Assembly (NCBI RefSeq): GCF_003049525.1
Contig: NZ_PYWL01000001.1
Location: 124,001-188,000 of the forward strand
DNA from: Lysinibacillus fusiformis
GTDB taxonomy: Bacteria > Bacillota > Bacilli > Bacillales_A > Planococcaceae
Length of the DNA stretch: 64,000 nt
Direction of reading: 5' to 3'
The notes beneath the pieces were generated by a model, which saw only the letters and a list, made by a program, of their open reading frames with translations, was not told the DNA's origin and made no database searches. Every line of letters starts with the position of its first letter. The first letter of the stretch is position 1. The position numbers were made by a program, and so were the translations under genes. Below are positions 29,720 through 39,288 of the stretch, piece by piece.

Positions 29720-30877
29720 TTATTCGGTCAATATTGTCTTTTTGCCCGTATCTCTCAAGCTACCACTGACAACAAACGCAAGAATATGGAGCACGTTAAA
29801 ATAAAGAATTTCAAATGTGGAAACCCCTAGCATCGCAACTATAATTAACGCCATCAAAACGGCAAGCTGGTCATTCATGTGACGATAGCCTTTGGCAATG
29901 GCTAGCAAAAAGCAGCAATAGCTAACCAATGCCAATAAACCTGCCTCCTGTAAAATATTAATCAATGTATTATGAGCATGAGATACTCCTATAGACCATA
30001 ATGATTCCACACCATGTCCCCAAAATTGAACATGCTCAAAAACATATTGCCAAATTTCAAGACGACCATCTGTTATGTTCGTAGATTTTTTTTCCATTTT
30101 CAATACAATACTTTGTATGGCATCTTGCATCCTATCCATTTTCATAAAGGCTATGAATGCAACTAAAACGGTGGCCGCAAAAAGAGCACTAAACTTTAGG
30201 AATGGCACAAAGGTTTTATTCAAGTTTTTAATACTGGAAACAATCACTACAATCGTCACTAGTGCAGCGGTTAACAATGAAGTACGAGCATTTGAAAGTA
30301 GTATAATATATAAGCAAATTAAATAAATGGTCGCATAAAAAACAAATAATAAAATTAATTTTGGCTGTTGTCGCTCATGTAAAATTTTCATGGTTAGCTG
30401 ATATAGCCTTATAAGTACGGCAACCATTAATCCAATCATAGAAAACCCCATTGTATTGGGATTTTCAAATACACCTGCAAAGCCCCCAAACATATAGCGT
30501 GCTTGTAGGAAACATAAACAAATAAATGGGACGTAGGCTAGTAAAACACTATTCACAACAATCTGCATAACATGCTCTTTCACAAGATCATTAAAGAAAA
30601 TAGAAACGGCTAAAAACATGCAAAATAATTGAAGACTATTCTTTAATAAATTCATATCTTGGTTTACCCCAGCTGCAATGACACAAAAAAACGTATACAT
30701 ACTAAAAAAAACACTAGCTTGTACATTTTGAATACTAATTTTTTTATGCTGAAGTATAGAGATTATAATAATGAAAAGGCTAATAATTAAAGATACTTTA
30801 TGGTAAATGCCATCGACGGGCTGCATAAGGCTCATAAAAATAAGTGCGCTAAACACTAATGTGATGAATAGTTTCAT
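29720..30877 (-). CDS. Wzy/O-antigen-ligase-like polysaccharide polymerase
   Basis: Integral membrane protein of 385 aa with about 10-12 hydrophobic helices. The external loop near residues 270-320 has GRLEIWQYVFEHVQFWGHGVESLW and SHAHNTLINILQEAGLLAL, the H-x-x-x-x-N-type region of the O-antigen ligase/Wzy family. It probably joins flipped repeat units. It lies 31 nt after the phosphatase gene and 69 nt before the activator gene. The ribosome site is weak. Confidence 0.85.
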   Translation of the reverse strand: MKLFITLVFSALIFMSLMQPVDGIYHKVSLIISLFIIIISILQHKKISIQNVQASVFFSMYTFFCVIAAGVNQDMNLLKNSLQLFCMFLAVSIFFNDLVKEHVMQIVVNSVLLAYVPFICLCFLQARYMFGGFAGVFENPNTMGFSMIGLMVAVLIRLYQLTMKILHERQQPKLILLFVFYATIYLICLYIILLSNARTSLLTAALVTIVVIVSSIKNLNKTFVPFLKFSALFAATVLVAFIAFMKMDRMQDAIQSIVLKMEKKSTNITDGRLEIWQYVFEHVQFWGHGVESLWSIGVSHAHNTLINILQEAGLLALVSYCCFLLAIAKGYRHMNDQLAVLMALIIVAMLGVSTFEILYFNVLHILAFVVSGSLRDTGKKTILTE

Positions 30878-30908
30878 ATTATACTCACACTCATTTCTAC
30901 ATAGGAGA

Positions 30909-31682
30909 TTAAAATATAAGCCATCGCTTCTTCACGACAAGATCCTCTAGTTCAAATCGCATGATAGGCTTGTTAGCTAAAACATTTGCATTATTCATGA
31001 GGAGCCGCTCAACCATCTCTATTTCATTCTTTTTCTCTAGATATTGGAGTGCCTCTTGGTAGCAGAATTTTCTTGTACTTACATTATGGGTGTCAGAGCC
31101 TATCGTATGAATGTAATTTGCTCTTACTAAAGCTAATGATAAACGCTGTACCTCCTTACCAAACAAACCTGTTAAACTACCTGTCGTTATTTGTGTAAAC
31201 GCACCTTCTTGGATAAGGACATCGAGTCTTTTTGGATTTTCTCTAATGGCAAGATTTCGTTCAGGGTGTGCCAAAATTGGTGTATATCCAGCACATTTTA
31301 AATGTCTAATCATCTCTTTCGTATAGGCAGGAATCGTATTTGAAGGAAGTTCTAATAGAATATAGTTAGTGTGGGCTAATGTATGGAGGTGCTTCTGCTG
31401 AAGATGTGCCAAAAGCTCATCATTTAAACGAACTTCGTGTCCTGTGTGGAGGGTGATTGGAATTTGGTTTTGTAGCAGTAGCTGTTGTAAATCATGTACT
31501 AGCGCTTGAACCTTGCTGTATTGGACATGATATTGTGGATGCATAGCATGTGAGGTACAGACAATATCTGTTATCCCCTCACGTGCAGCTTGCTCCAACA
31601 TGTTTAAGGATTCTGTTTTGTCTTTTGGCCCATCATCCACATCAAATAATATATGGGCATGAAGATCTATCATTTTGATCAC
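30909..31682 (-). CDS. CpsB/YwqE-type PHP tyrosine phosphatase
   Basis: Metal-dependent tyrosine phosphatase that reverses the BY-kinase. The PHP ligands are MIDLHAHILFDVDDG, CTSHAMHPQYH, GHEVRL, ILAHPERN and IGSDTHNV. 257 aa. The start is GTG 31682 behind AGAGGAAAG; an ATG three codons downstream is less well placed. First gene of the eight-gene polysaccharide operon, followed by polymerase, activator and kinase. No clear promoter was found in the 130 nt between it and rny. Confidence 0.93.
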   Translation of the reverse strand: MIKMIDLHAHILFDVDDGPKDKTESLNMLEQAAREGITDIVCTSHAMHPQYHVQYSKVQALVHDLQQLLLQNQIPITLHTGHEVRLNDELLAHLQQKHLHTLAHTNYILLELPSNTIPAYTKEMIRHLKCAGYTPILAHPERNLAIRENPKRLDVLIQEGAFTQITTGSLTGLFGKEVQRLSLALVRANYIHTIGSDTHNVSTRKFCYQEALQYLEKKNEIEMVERLLMNNANVLANKPIMRFELEDLVVKKRWLIF

Positions 31683-31773
31683 AACTTTCCTCTTTAATCC
31701 ATCTGCAGAAAATCTAGCCTTTTTCTTTTTTATGATGGATGCTCCTCAAACATGACTCTGGCTAAATTAAAAA

Positions 31774-31807
31774 AGAGGCTCTCTAGAAATGAATCTAGAG
31801 AAACCTC
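31774..31807 (-). terminator. Terminator of rny
   Basis: Imperfect stem AGAGG-CTCTCTAGA / TCTAGAG-AA-CCTCT with a 6-nt loop, followed on the minus strand by a T-run. It separates rny from the polysaccharide operon. Confidence 0.75.
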
Positions 31808-31819
31808 TAACTTTCAATA

Positions 31820-33379
31820 TTATTTCGCGTACTCAACGGCACGAGTTTCGCGAATGACTGTTACTTTTATATGACCTGGATAATCTAATTCTTCCTCAAT
31901 ACGTTTGCGAATATCACGAGCAAGACGATGAGAAGCTAAATCATCAATTTTTTCAGGTTGTACGATTATTCGGATTTCACGTCCAGCTTGAATTGCATAA
32001 GATTTCTCTACGCCATCATAGCTTTCTGAAATTTCCTCTAATTTTTCAAGTCTGCGGATATAGTTTTCAAGTGTTTCACTTCGTGCACCTGGACGAGCTG
32101 CTGACAAAGCGTCAGCTGCCGCGACTAATACCGCGATCACAGACGTTGCTTCTGTATCACCATGATGCGAAGCAATACTATTAATAACGACTGGATGTTC
32201 TTTGTATTTTGTTGCTAATTCCACGCCAATCTCAACATGGCTACCTTCTACTTCATGGTCAATGGCTTTACCAATATCATGTAATAGGCCTGCGCGACGA
32301 GCTAACGCCACATCTTCACCTAATTCAGCTGCCAGTAAACCTGCCAAATGCGCGACTTCAATTGAATGTTTTAGGACGTTTTGTCCATAGCTTGTACGAT
32401 ATTTCATGCGGCCTAAAATTTTCATTAAATCTGGATGTAAGTTATGAATGCCAATTTCAAATGTAGTTTGCTCACCAGTTTCGCGGATTTGTTCGTCCAC
32501 TTCACGGCGAGATTTTTCCACCATTTCTTCAATACGTGCTGGGTGAATGCGGCCATCCTGTACAAGTTTTTCAAGTGCAAGTCGAGCCGTTTCACGACGG
32601 ATTGGATCAAAGCCTGATAAAATAACCGCTTCTGGAGTATCATCAATAATTAAATCAATGCCTGTTAACGTTTCCAATGTACGAATATTACGGCCCTCAC
32701 GACCAATGATTCGACCTTTCATTTCATCATTTGGCAAGTTTACAACAGATACGGTTGTTTCAGCTACATGATCTGCTGCAAATCGTTGTAGTGCCAATGA
32801 TAAGATTTCACGCGCCTTTTTATCTGAGTCTTCTTTTGCACGTGTTTCAGCTTCCTTTGTCATCACAGCTATATCAGTTGCTAGCTCTTTTTCTACTTCA
32901 TTTAAGATAATTGATTTTGCTTCTTCTCTAGTTAAAGCAGAAATACGTTCTAGCTCTGTTTTTTGTGATGCAACGAGCTCGTCCACTTTGCTCTCCATCT
33001 GTTCAATATGCTGTTGTCTTTCAGCTAGAGCTTGTTCTTTACGCTCTAAGCTTGCTTCTCTCTTATTTAGAGCATCATCCTTGCGATCAAGATTCTCTTC
33101 TCTTTGCAATAAACGGTTCTCTTGTTTTTGAAGTTCTAAACGACGTTCACGAATGTCATTTTCGGCTTCAGTACGAAATTTGTGAGTTTCATCTTTGGCT
33201 TCAAGTAGTGCTTCTTTCTTTAATGCCTCCGCTTCTCGTTTTCCTTCTTCAACGATTGTTTCAGCGACATGTTTAGCACCAGTGATTTTTGAGTCATTCA
33301 CTTTTTTCATGTAGATATAGCTAACAGCGGCACCAACGATGAGTCCAAGCAAAGCGGAGATGATAGTAATTCCATCCAT
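31820..33379 (-). CDS. rny: Ribonuclease Y
   Basis: Membrane-anchored endoribonuclease that starts bulk mRNA decay in Bacillota. An N-terminal membrane helix (about residues 4-24) is followed by a long Lys/Glu-rich coiled coil to about 195. A KH domain follows ([22 protein letters not shown]), then the HD catalytic domain ([22 protein letters not shown]) and a C-terminal domain. 519 aa matches the family. Upstream is a sigma-A promoter with a leader of about 240 nt. In B. subtilis ymdB follows; here the polysaccharide locus does. Confidence 0.97.
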   Translation of the reverse strand: MDGITIISALLGLIVGAAVSYIYMKKVNDSKITGAKHVAETIVEEGKREAEALKKEALLEAKDETHKFRTEAENDIRERRLELQKQENRLLQREENLDRKDDALNKREASLERKEQALAERQQHIEQMESKVDELVASQKTELERISALTREEAKSIILNEVEKELATDIAVMTKEAETRAKEDSDKKAREILSLALQRFAADHVAETTVSVVNLPNDEMKGRIIGREGRNIRTLETLTGIDLIIDDTPEAVILSGFDPIRRETARLALEKLVQDGRIHPARIEEMVEKSRREVDEQIRETGEQTTFEIGIHNLHPDLMKILGRMKYRTSYGQNVLKHSIEVAHLAGLLAAELGEDVALARRAGLLHDIGKAIDHEVEGSHVEIGVELATKYKEHPVVINSIASHHGDTEATSVIAVLVAAADALSAARPGARSETLENYIRRLEKLEEISESYDGVEKSYAIQAGREIRIIVQPEKIDDLASHRLARDIRKRIEEELDYPGHIKVTVIRETRAVEYAK

Positions 33380-33622
33380 ATGAACACCTCCTCTTGCTAT
33401 TTGGGTATTACAGTTTCAGTCGGCGCATACATCTATGTCGCCTTGGCAAATTGCGCAATAATTTGTTAGTCTTCATACAAAACTTGTTTAATTGGCCAAA
33501 GGTATTATCTGCATTCAGTAGGCGTTTTGACATCCTTCGAAAAGGACATGTAACTATAAAACTTTTGCTAAATGAAGATAAAATGTACTGCCTATTTAAA
33601 GTCATAATTCAGAAATTATACA
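33380..33622 (-). promoter_or_regulatory. Long 5' leader of rny
   Basis: If transcription starts about 7 nt after the -10 at 33629, the rny mRNA has a leader of about 240 nt. It contains no convincing gene. One hairpin with a TTCG loop (ATGTCCTT / AAGGATGT, about 33535-33555) is visible. Ribonucleases such as RNase E control themselves through such leaders, so it may be a site of feedback; that is inference. The rest of the 33380-33850 gap holds nothing else I can support. Confidence 0.45.
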
Positions 33623-33628
33623 TATTTA

Positions 33629-33657
33629 ATTGTATAGCTAGCCATCAGCTCTGTCAA
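33629..33657 (-). promoter_or_regulatory. Sigma-A promoter of rny
   Basis: Minus-strand TTGACA (33657-33652, perfect), a 17-nt spacer, and TACAAT (33634-33629). The best promoter match in the window. Confidence 0.75.
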
Positions 33658-33853
33658 GGATAGTCGGGCACCTGTTCGCCCTTTGAGAAGAAAAAAAGTA
33701 AGTCCTATCCATTCAGTGAATTTTTTCCCTGTTACTTTTATACTAGAAAAAAATTCTCCTTTTACACCTTTTACATTAACCCAGTACATAAGAAATAATT
33801 TCTGAGGCATATAGCTTCTATCTTATTATGTGTAAAAATTTTAGATTATAGAC

Positions 33854-33892
33854 AAAAAAAGCATTGTTCCCGTAATAAATTGGGAACAATGC
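33854..33892 (-). terminator. Terminator of recA
   Basis: An 11-bp perfect stem (33861-33871 / 33882-33892) with a 10-nt loop, followed on the minus strand by seven T, 10 nt past the recA stop. Confidence 0.93.
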
Positions 33893-33902
33893 AATCGTTT
33901 GA

Positions 33903-34964
33903 TTATTCTTCATCAAGAAGTGACATTAATTCTTCATCCATCTCGTCTTCTTCATGTGCAGCAATTGTATAAGAATTAGCAGCAATACCATAAGAAGATC
34001 GAATTTTGTTTGAGATTTCTTCCAAAACAGCAGTGTTTTCTTTTAAATATTGTTTTGCATTTTCTCGTCCTTGACCTAGACGCTCATCGCCATATGCATA
34101 CCAAGATCCACTTTTTTGCACGATGTCTAATTCTACACCTAAATCAACTGTTTCGCCTTCTTTAGAAATTCCTTCTCCATACATAATATCAACTTCAGCT
34201 GTACGGAAAGGCGGCGCTACTTTATTTTTCACAATTTTAATTTTCGTACGGTTACCAACAATATCATTACCTTGCTTAATAGCTTCTGCACGGCGAACTT
34301 CTAAACGTACAGAACTGTAGAATTTAAGGGCACGACCACCTGGTGTTGTTTCCGGATTTCCGAACATTACCCCGATTTTTTCACGAATTTGGTTAATGAA
34401 AATAGCAATCGTTTTTGATTTGTTAATAGAACCTGAAAGTTTACGTAATGCCTGTGACATTAAGCGGGCTTGTAAGCCGACATGAGAATCACCCATATCC
34501 CCTTCAATTTCAGCTTTTGGCACTAAGGCAGCAACGGAGTCAATAACAATGATATCAATTGCACCACTACGAACTAGTGCTTCTGCGATTTCAAGTGCTT
34601 GTTCCCCTGTATCTGGCTGTGATAATAATAACTCATCAATGTTGACACCCAATTTTTGAGCATAGATTGGGTCCAATGCATGTTCTGCATCGATAAATGC
34701 TGCTTGTCCACCTCTTGCTTGTACTTCAGCAATAGCATGTAAAGCAACTGTTGTTTTACCTGATGATTCAGGACCATATACTTCAATAATACGTCCACGT
34801 GGATAGCCACCTACGCCTAATGCCGCGTCAAGTGCTAATGATCCACTTGAGGATGTCGCAATTTCTAAGTCGGTTTTTTCACCGAGTTTCATGATTGAAC
34901 CTTTACCAAAATTCTTTTCAATTTGTTTTAAAGCCTGTTCTAAGGCTGCTTTACGATCACTCAT
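33903..34964 (-). CDS. recA: Recombinase RecA
   Basis: DNA strand-exchange protein and LexA co-protease. Walker [24 protein letters not shown], Walker [33 protein letters not shown] (L2 region) and an acidic tail [16 protein letters not shown] are present. 353 aa. ATG 34964 follows GGAGGAAA. It has its own promoter, a LexA box and a terminator, so it is a single-gene SOS unit downstream of cinA. Confidence 0.99.
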   Translation of the reverse strand: MSDRKAALEQALKQIEKNFGKGSIMKLGEKTDLEIATSSSGSLALDAALGVGGYPRGRIIEVYGPESSGKTTVALHAIAEVQARGGQAAFIDAEHALDPIYAQKLGVNIDELLLSQPDTGEQALEIAEALVRSGAIDIIVIDSVAALVPKAEIEGDMGDSHVGLQARLMSQALRKLSGSINKSKTIAIFINQIREKIGVMFGNPETTPGGRALKFYSSVRLEVRRAEAIKQGNDIVGNRTKIKIVKNKVAPPFRTAEVDIMYGEGISKEGETVDLGVELDIVQKSGSWYAYGDERLGQGRENAKQYLKENTAVLEEISNKIRSSYGIAANSYTIAAHEEDEMDEELMSLLDEE

Positions 34965-35009
34965 TCATTTTCCTCCTTCGAAAACTGTTCACTGTTTTTG
35001 TCTATCTCT

Positions 35010-35038
35010 ACTATACTTGTTTTTGAGAAAACACGCAA
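35010..35038 (-). promoter_or_regulatory. Sigma-A promoter of recA
   Basis: Minus-strand TTGCGT (35038-35033), a 17-nt spacer, TATAGT (35015-35010), 45 nt upstream of the recA ATG. Confidence 0.7.
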
Positions 35039-35046
35039 GAAAAAAG

Positions 35047-35060
35047 CGAACATTTATTCG
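35047..35060 (-). promoter_or_regulatory. LexA (SOS) box upstream of recA
   Basis: CGAATAAATGTTCG on the minus strand matches the Bacillus SOS box CGAAC-N4-GTTCG at all but one of the fixed positions. It lies just upstream of the recA -35. Confidence 0.75.
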
Positions 35061-35070
35061 TTTTTTCTAC

Positions 35071-35107
35071 AAAATAAAAATTTGGATAGTTTTCCTCTAC
35101 CCAAATT
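35071..35107 (-). terminator. Terminator of cinA
   Basis: AATTTGG-x-TAG / CTA-x-CCAAATT stem (10 bp with one mismatch), followed by TTTATTTT on the minus strand, about 20 nt past the cinA stop. Confidence 0.65.
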
Positions 35108-35125
35108 CCTATTTTTCACTCTATA

Positions 35126-36385
35126 TTAATATCGTTTTGTATAGCCGCGTTCTTCCAAACGCTGCATTAAATAATGGCATGTAAATTTCACTGCACGGAG
35201 TCGATTTGTATTACGCATACCAGATAAATGAAGTAAGTATGTAAGTGGCTCCTCATCATTGATGGCAATACCAATCCAAACCGTTCCTACTGGCTGATGG
35301 TCATGTGCTGTAGGCCCTGCTTCTCCTGTTAACCCAATGCCGATATTTGTCCCAAATTGTTTTCGAATTGCACTTGCCATTGCAGCAGCACATTCACCGC
35401 TCACAACGCCGTGTGTATCTATTAATTCTTGTGAAATACCAAGATGCTTTACTTTTGCTTCTGCCGCATAGGTCACTACACCACCAATGAGTGCGTTCCC
35501 TACCCCTGGAATTTCCGCAAGCTCTGATTGAAACAACCCTGCCGTTAAACTTTCCGCAGCAGAAATAGTTAGATTATTGTCTACTAGCATTTCAACTGTC
35601 TTTGAAACAAGTGAGTCATCATCCACACCATATTGATAGTCACCAACAAGGGCTTGTATCTCTGCTACTTTGGCGGCAATAAGTTGTTGGGCTTGCTGTT
35701 CGGTTTCTGCTTTAGCTGTTACGCGTAATGTTACCTCACCATCCGACGCAAGTGGAGCGACAGTTGGATTTGTTTGGGCATCTAAAATATCCTGTACCTG
35801 GACTTCAAGTTCGGCCTCACCAATCCCATAAAAACGCATCACATGAGAGGCAATGATCCCTCCATCATTAAGCATCGCAGCAAGCTTAGGTTTCGCCTCA
35901 AATTGAAACATAGGCTCAAGCTCTTTTGGTGGCCCTGGGAGTAAAATATACGTACGATTATTATTTTTAAAAATCATACCAGGTGCCATTCCGTGATAAT
36001 TGGCTAATATTTCGCTTCCAGCTAGAATTAAAGCCTGTTTCCGGTTATTCTCCGTCATAGGACGTCCTCGCTTGGCAAAAAACTGCTCAATATATGTTAA
36101 TGCAACTTCATCAAATTCTAGAGAAACACCGAGATGGCGTGCAATTGTTTCTTTTGTTAAATCATCTTTCGTAGGTCCTAGTCCTCCCGAAAATATAATT
36201 AAATCTGCACGAGATTCTGCCACTTCAATAGCTTGTTCTAAACGTTTTGCATTATCACCAACTACTGTATGGTAAAAAACATTAATGCCTAGCTCGGATA
36301 ACTGGTTCGAGATAAATCTCGCATTCGTATTCGTAATTTGACCTAATAATAGCTCTGAGCCAACCGCAAGAATTTCAGCATTCAT
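35126..36385 (-). CDS. cinA: CinA: competence/damage-inducible protein, pyrophosphatase plus NMN-deamidase-like domains
   Basis: The N-terminal MoCF-like domain (about residues 1-170) starts MNAEILAVGSELLLGQITN, with FSGGLGPTKDD and LLPGPPKELEPMF. The C-terminal PncC-like domain (about 250-410) has SAAESLTAGLFQSELAEIPG and GIGLTGEAGP. 419 aa is the usual full-length form. It lies upstream of recA as in B. subtilis and streptococci, but a terminator and a recA promoter lie between. 18 nt after pgsA. Confidence 0.95.
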   Translation of the reverse strand: MNAEILAVGSELLLGQITNTNARFISNQLSELGINVFYHTVVGDNAKRLEQAIEVAESRADLIIFSGGLGPTKDDLTKETIARHLGVSLEFDEVALTYIEQFFAKRGRPMTENNRKQALILAGSEILANYHGMAPGMIFKNNNRTYILLPGPPKELEPMFQFEAKPKLAAMLNDGGIIASHVMRFYGIGEAELEVQVQDILDAQTNPTVAPLASDGEVTLRVTAKAETEQQAQQLIAAKVAEIQALVGDYQYGVDDDSLVSKTVEMLVDNNLTISAAESLTAGLFQSELAEIPGVGNALIGGVVTYAAEAKVKHLGISQELIDTHGVVSGECAAAMASAIRKQFGTNIGIGLTGEAGPTAHDHQPVGTVWIGIAINDEEPLTYLLHLSGMRNTNRLRAVKFTCHYLMQRLEERGYTKRY

Positions 36386-36402
36386 GATTCACAAGACCTT
36401 TC

Positions 36403-36981
36403 TTATTTAGACTCAAGTAAAACACGTCGATTAAGGTAGAAGTAATCCCACCCAGACCATAGCGTAAAGAACAATGCTACATATAGCATAATCATATCAA
36501 AAGGAATACCAATGAGTATAAAAATTGTGTTGTGTAAAAGAGCCGCAGCGATTGCTACAATTTGTGCCCAAGTTTTAATTTTGCCAAGCTGATTGGCGGC
36601 AACGACCTCTCCGCCACCTGCTAAAATAAGGCGTAAACCCGTAACAGCGAATTCACGGCTAATAATAATGATGATCACCCAGGCTGGTGCCATATCAAGC
36701 TCTACCATTAAAATGAAGGCTGCTGACACAAGTAATTTATCAGCTAAGGGATCTAAAAATTTCCCAAATGTAGTCACAAGATTATACTTACGTGCATAAT
36801 AACCATCTACCCAATCAGTTGTCGAAGCTAAAATAAAAATAAGTGCACCTATAAAATGATGGATTGGCATCTCTGCCCCAAATAGAGTCAATGTTCCCCA
36901 GCCAAAATCAAACATCATAACAATGACAAAAAATGGAATAAGTAAGATTCGTGAGATGGTAATTTTATTTGGTATGTTCAT
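36403..36981 (-). CDS. pgsA: CDP-diacylglycerol-glycerol-3-phosphate 3-phosphatidyltransferase
   Basis: Membrane enzyme for phosphatidylglycerol synthesis. The CDP-alcohol phosphatidyltransferase motif DG(x)2AR(x)8G(x)3D(x)3D appears as TDWVDGYYARKYNLVTTFGKFLDPLADK. 192 aa with four or more membrane helices. The start is MNIPNKITISRIL at ATG 36981, 8 nt behind AAAGGTG. It is in a run rodZ-pgsA-cinA with short gaps. Confidence 0.95.
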   Translation of the reverse strand: MNIPNKITISRILLIPFFVIVMMFDFGWGTLTLFGAEMPIHHFIGALIFILASTTDWVDGYYARKYNLVTTFGKFLDPLADKLLVSAAFILMVELDMAPAWVIIIIISREFAVTGLRLILAGGGEVVAANQLGKIKTWAQIVAIAAALLHNTIFILIGIPFDMIMLYVALFFTLWSGWDYFYLNRRVLLESK

Positions 36982-37028
36982 TTTTCTAACACCTTTCATG
37001 ATGAAAGAAAGTAGTCATCACATGATGA

Positions 37029-37949
37029 CTACTGTTCTTTATTGAAATTGATGACGATATTTTGAGTTACAACTTGCTGTGCATACGTGAGAAGCTCGTC
37101 ATTAATATAGATTTTAGCTTGCGTAGAATTACCAAGACGGATACGAACATAATTTTCAGTCGTCGCGTCGAATTCTACCACTTCACCAGCATTATAAACA
37201 CGAGTATCCGTTAATAATTCTTGTTGCTGCTGATTACGAATACCAACAAATGTAGGACCTGAAACTTCGATTTTAAGTTTCAATGTATCTGTACCTGTTA
37301 ACGTGTAAGAAGTTGTTTCTCCATCTGCTTCAACAGTACCTGCGGAAATGGTTTGCTTGATCTCTTCAGTTTGATCAGTTTGATCTTCATCAGTTGGTGT
37401 TTCTTCTTTAGAGTCTGTATCTTTTTGGTCATTTTTCAGAGCATCTTTTTCTTCTTTTTCTTTCTTATCTTTGGCACTATCGATAGGCTTGGCATTTGTA
37501 TCATATTCAATTTCAGGGGATGTTGTGTTGCCCTCGCTTGTCCCTGGACTGTTTTTGGATTGCCATAGCACCCATATTACCACGATGATCACAACAATAA
37601 ATAACCCAACAATGATTTTTGGCATTGCCTCCATCATTTTATTGGAAGGGCCTTTTGTGACCTTTCTTCTGCTTGGACTATTCGTTATGGATTGACTTAC
37701 TTGATCATTTGGAGTACTCGGTAGTTCTTTTTTATAAGTCTCTAAAATTTCTTCCGCATTTAAACCAACAGCATCTGCATATTGTTTAATAAAAGCTCGT
37801 ACATAAAACGAGCCAGGCATAATGGAATAATTGCCCTCTTCAATTCCTACTAAATAACGCTTTTGAATTTTCGTTATTTCTTGTAAATCGTCTAAGCTGT
37901 AGCCTTTAGACAGTCTCGCCTCTTTCAGTCGAGTCCCTAATTCTGCCAC
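37029..37949 (-). CDS. rodZ: Cell-shape protein RodZ (YmfM)
   Basis: Membrane protein that links MreB to cell-wall growth. The N-terminal HTH_25 domain (LGTRLKEARLSKGYSLDDLQ) is cytoplasmic. It is followed by one membrane helix (about residues 110-130, IIVGLFIVVIIVVIWVLW). A highly charged Asp/Glu/Lys linker and a C-terminal beta domain (DUF4115-like) lie outside. The start is GTG 37949 behind GTAGGTG; the frame opens three codons earlier. 306 aa. Confidence 0.9.
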   Translation of the reverse strand: MAELGTRLKEARLSKGYSLDDLQEITKIQKRYLVGIEEGNYSIMPGSFYVRAFIKQYADAVGLNAEEILETYKKELPSTPNDQVSQSITNSPSRRKVTKGPSNKMMEAMPKIIVGLFIVVIIVVIWVLWQSKNSPGTSEGNTTSPEIEYDTNAKPIDSAKDKKEKEEKDALKNDQKDTDSKEETPTDEDQTDQTEEIKQTISAGTVEADGETTSYTLTGTDTLKLKIEVSGPTFVGIRNQQQQELLTDTRVYNAGEVVEFDATTENYVRIRLGNSTQAKIYINDELLTYAQQVVTQNIVINFNKEQ

Positions 37950-37974
37950 TAATAACACCTACTTTAACATCAAA

Positions 37975-38763
37975 TTAAAAATTAAATCCACCAAATGAAT
38001 CGGATTCGGACATATGATTTTTTTCCATTATTTCATAAGTAATTTCTTCATCTGTGTGATGACGTAATTCAATAATATAATCAAAATCCTCTATTTTATA
38101 TTCGGAATGCTGAACAAACATATCAGGATGCTCTACAACTTTAATGCATGGCATATTCATCATTTCACGCACTAATTGTAGATGTCGCTCATCAGAAGAG
38201 CGACGAGTCACAATACCATCTAAAATAAAAATATTATTACGACTAAATTCATCCCCCACTAGTTTATTACGAACGGTTTGTTTTATCATTGTGGATGATA
38301 GAAAAATCCACTTTTTATTGGCACAAACACTTGCTGCTACTATAGACTCCGTTTTACCAACGCGTGGCATGCCACGAATACCAATCAGCTTATGTCCCTC
38401 TTTTTTAAAGAGTTCGGCCATAAAATCGACTAAAATACCAAGTTCATCTCTTACAAAGTGGAAAGTGTTTTTTTCATCTGCATCTCGAGGAATATAACGA
38501 CCGTGTCTAATAGCTAAGCGGTCTCGAAGTTTCGGTTGTCGAAATTTGGTCACGTTAATATGTTCCATTGTCGAAACAATTGTACGAAAACGTTCAATTG
38601 CCTCATCATTGTCTGTATGCACTAACATACCACGTCGATCCTCATCGACACCATTAATTGAAATAATATTGACACGTAGCATCCCTAAAAGTGAAGCAAT
38701 ATCTCCTAATAATCCAGGGCGATTCACCTGAATCTCATATTCAAAGTACCAATCGCTCAACAC
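37975..38763 (-). CDS. ymfK: YmfK family protein (DUF3388) with N-terminal ACT-like domain
   Basis: Function unknown. The first about 75 residues look like an ACT ligand-binding domain (WYFEYEIQVNRPGLLGDIASLLGMLRV). The rest resembles a P-loop nucleotide-binding fold: IGIRGMPRVGKTESIVAASV is Walker-A-like (GMPRVGKTES). Then FLSSTMIKQTVRNKL and an acidic C-terminus follow. 262 aa. It lies between rodZ and DUF3243 as in B. subtilis. The start is GTG 38763 or the next TTG. Confidence 0.85.
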   Translation of the reverse strand: MLSDWYFEYEIQVNRPGLLGDIASLLGMLRVNIISINGVDEDRRGMLVHTDNDEAIERFRTIVSTMEHINVTKFRQPKLRDRLAIRHGRYIPRDADEKNTFHFVRDELGILVDFMAELFKKEGHKLIGIRGMPRVGKTESIVAASVCANKKWIFLSSTMIKQTVRNKLVGDEFSRNNIFILDGIVTRRSSDERHLQLVREMMNMPCIKVVEHPDMFVQHSEYKIEDFDYIIELRHHTDEEITYEIMEKNHMSESDSFGGFNF

Positions 38764-38955
38764 ACTCGTTCCCTTCCTATTAGTTAACGTAAAAAATCCT
38801 TTATAAGTTCCATCATAGCTGATTTTTTATGTAATGGAAAGTTAGAATACATGGAATTACGGCGTTATTTTTAAAAACTTACTAATTTTTTTGAATGCAT
38901 AGAAATAAGGCTTACATACGTTCCCGTTTTCACTAAAAAATAAATTTTTTATATA

Positions 38956-38989
38956 GAAAAAAGAGGAGATAAGCTCTCCTCTTTTTTTA
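38956..38989 (-). terminator. Terminator of the ymfF-ymfH-ymfI-DUF3243 transcript
   Basis: AGAGGAGA / TCTCCTCT stem with a short loop, flanked by A-run and T-run, overlapping the end of the DUF3243 gene. It may act on both strands. Confidence 0.85.
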
Positions 38990-39244
38990 TTGCACGTGCT
39001 TATTTTGGACAAGCTTAACGACACAATTCGCCAAAGCATGCTTTTCATCTTCAGAGGCAACGCCCCATAAATCTGATAGCACTCGCTCTTGCTCGTTTTT
39101 AGGATCTACATTTGAAGCTAAATATTCACCAATTTGGACAGCAGCTGCTTGAATCATTTTCTTAGGCATACCACTTGATTCAGCTTGCATAACGTTTTGT
39201 CCTAAAAACGATGTCCATTTTTGCCAGTTTTCTAAAATGGTCAT
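38987..39244 (-). CDS. ymfJ: DUF3243 family protein (YmfJ-like)
   Basis: 85-aa cytoplasmic protein of unknown function: MTILENWQKWTSFLGQNVMQ ... IGEYLASNVDPKNEQERVLSDLW. It is conserved at this place in Bacillus genomes. ATG 39244 follows AAAGGAGGAGG. 44 nt after ymfI. Confidence 0.88.
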   Translation of the reverse strand: MTILENWQKWTSFLGQNVMQAESSGMPKKMIQAAAVQIGEYLASNVDPKNEQERVLSDLWGVASEDEKHALANCVVKLVQNKHVQ

Positions 39245-39288
39245 ATGTTCCTCCTCCTTTACACATGTAGTATGTGTAAAAAAGAATA

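Noticed and set aside
33408..33810. Small minus-strand frames (64-65 codons) upstream of rny
   Set aside because: They overlap the rny leader and promoter, lack ribosome sites and look non-coding.
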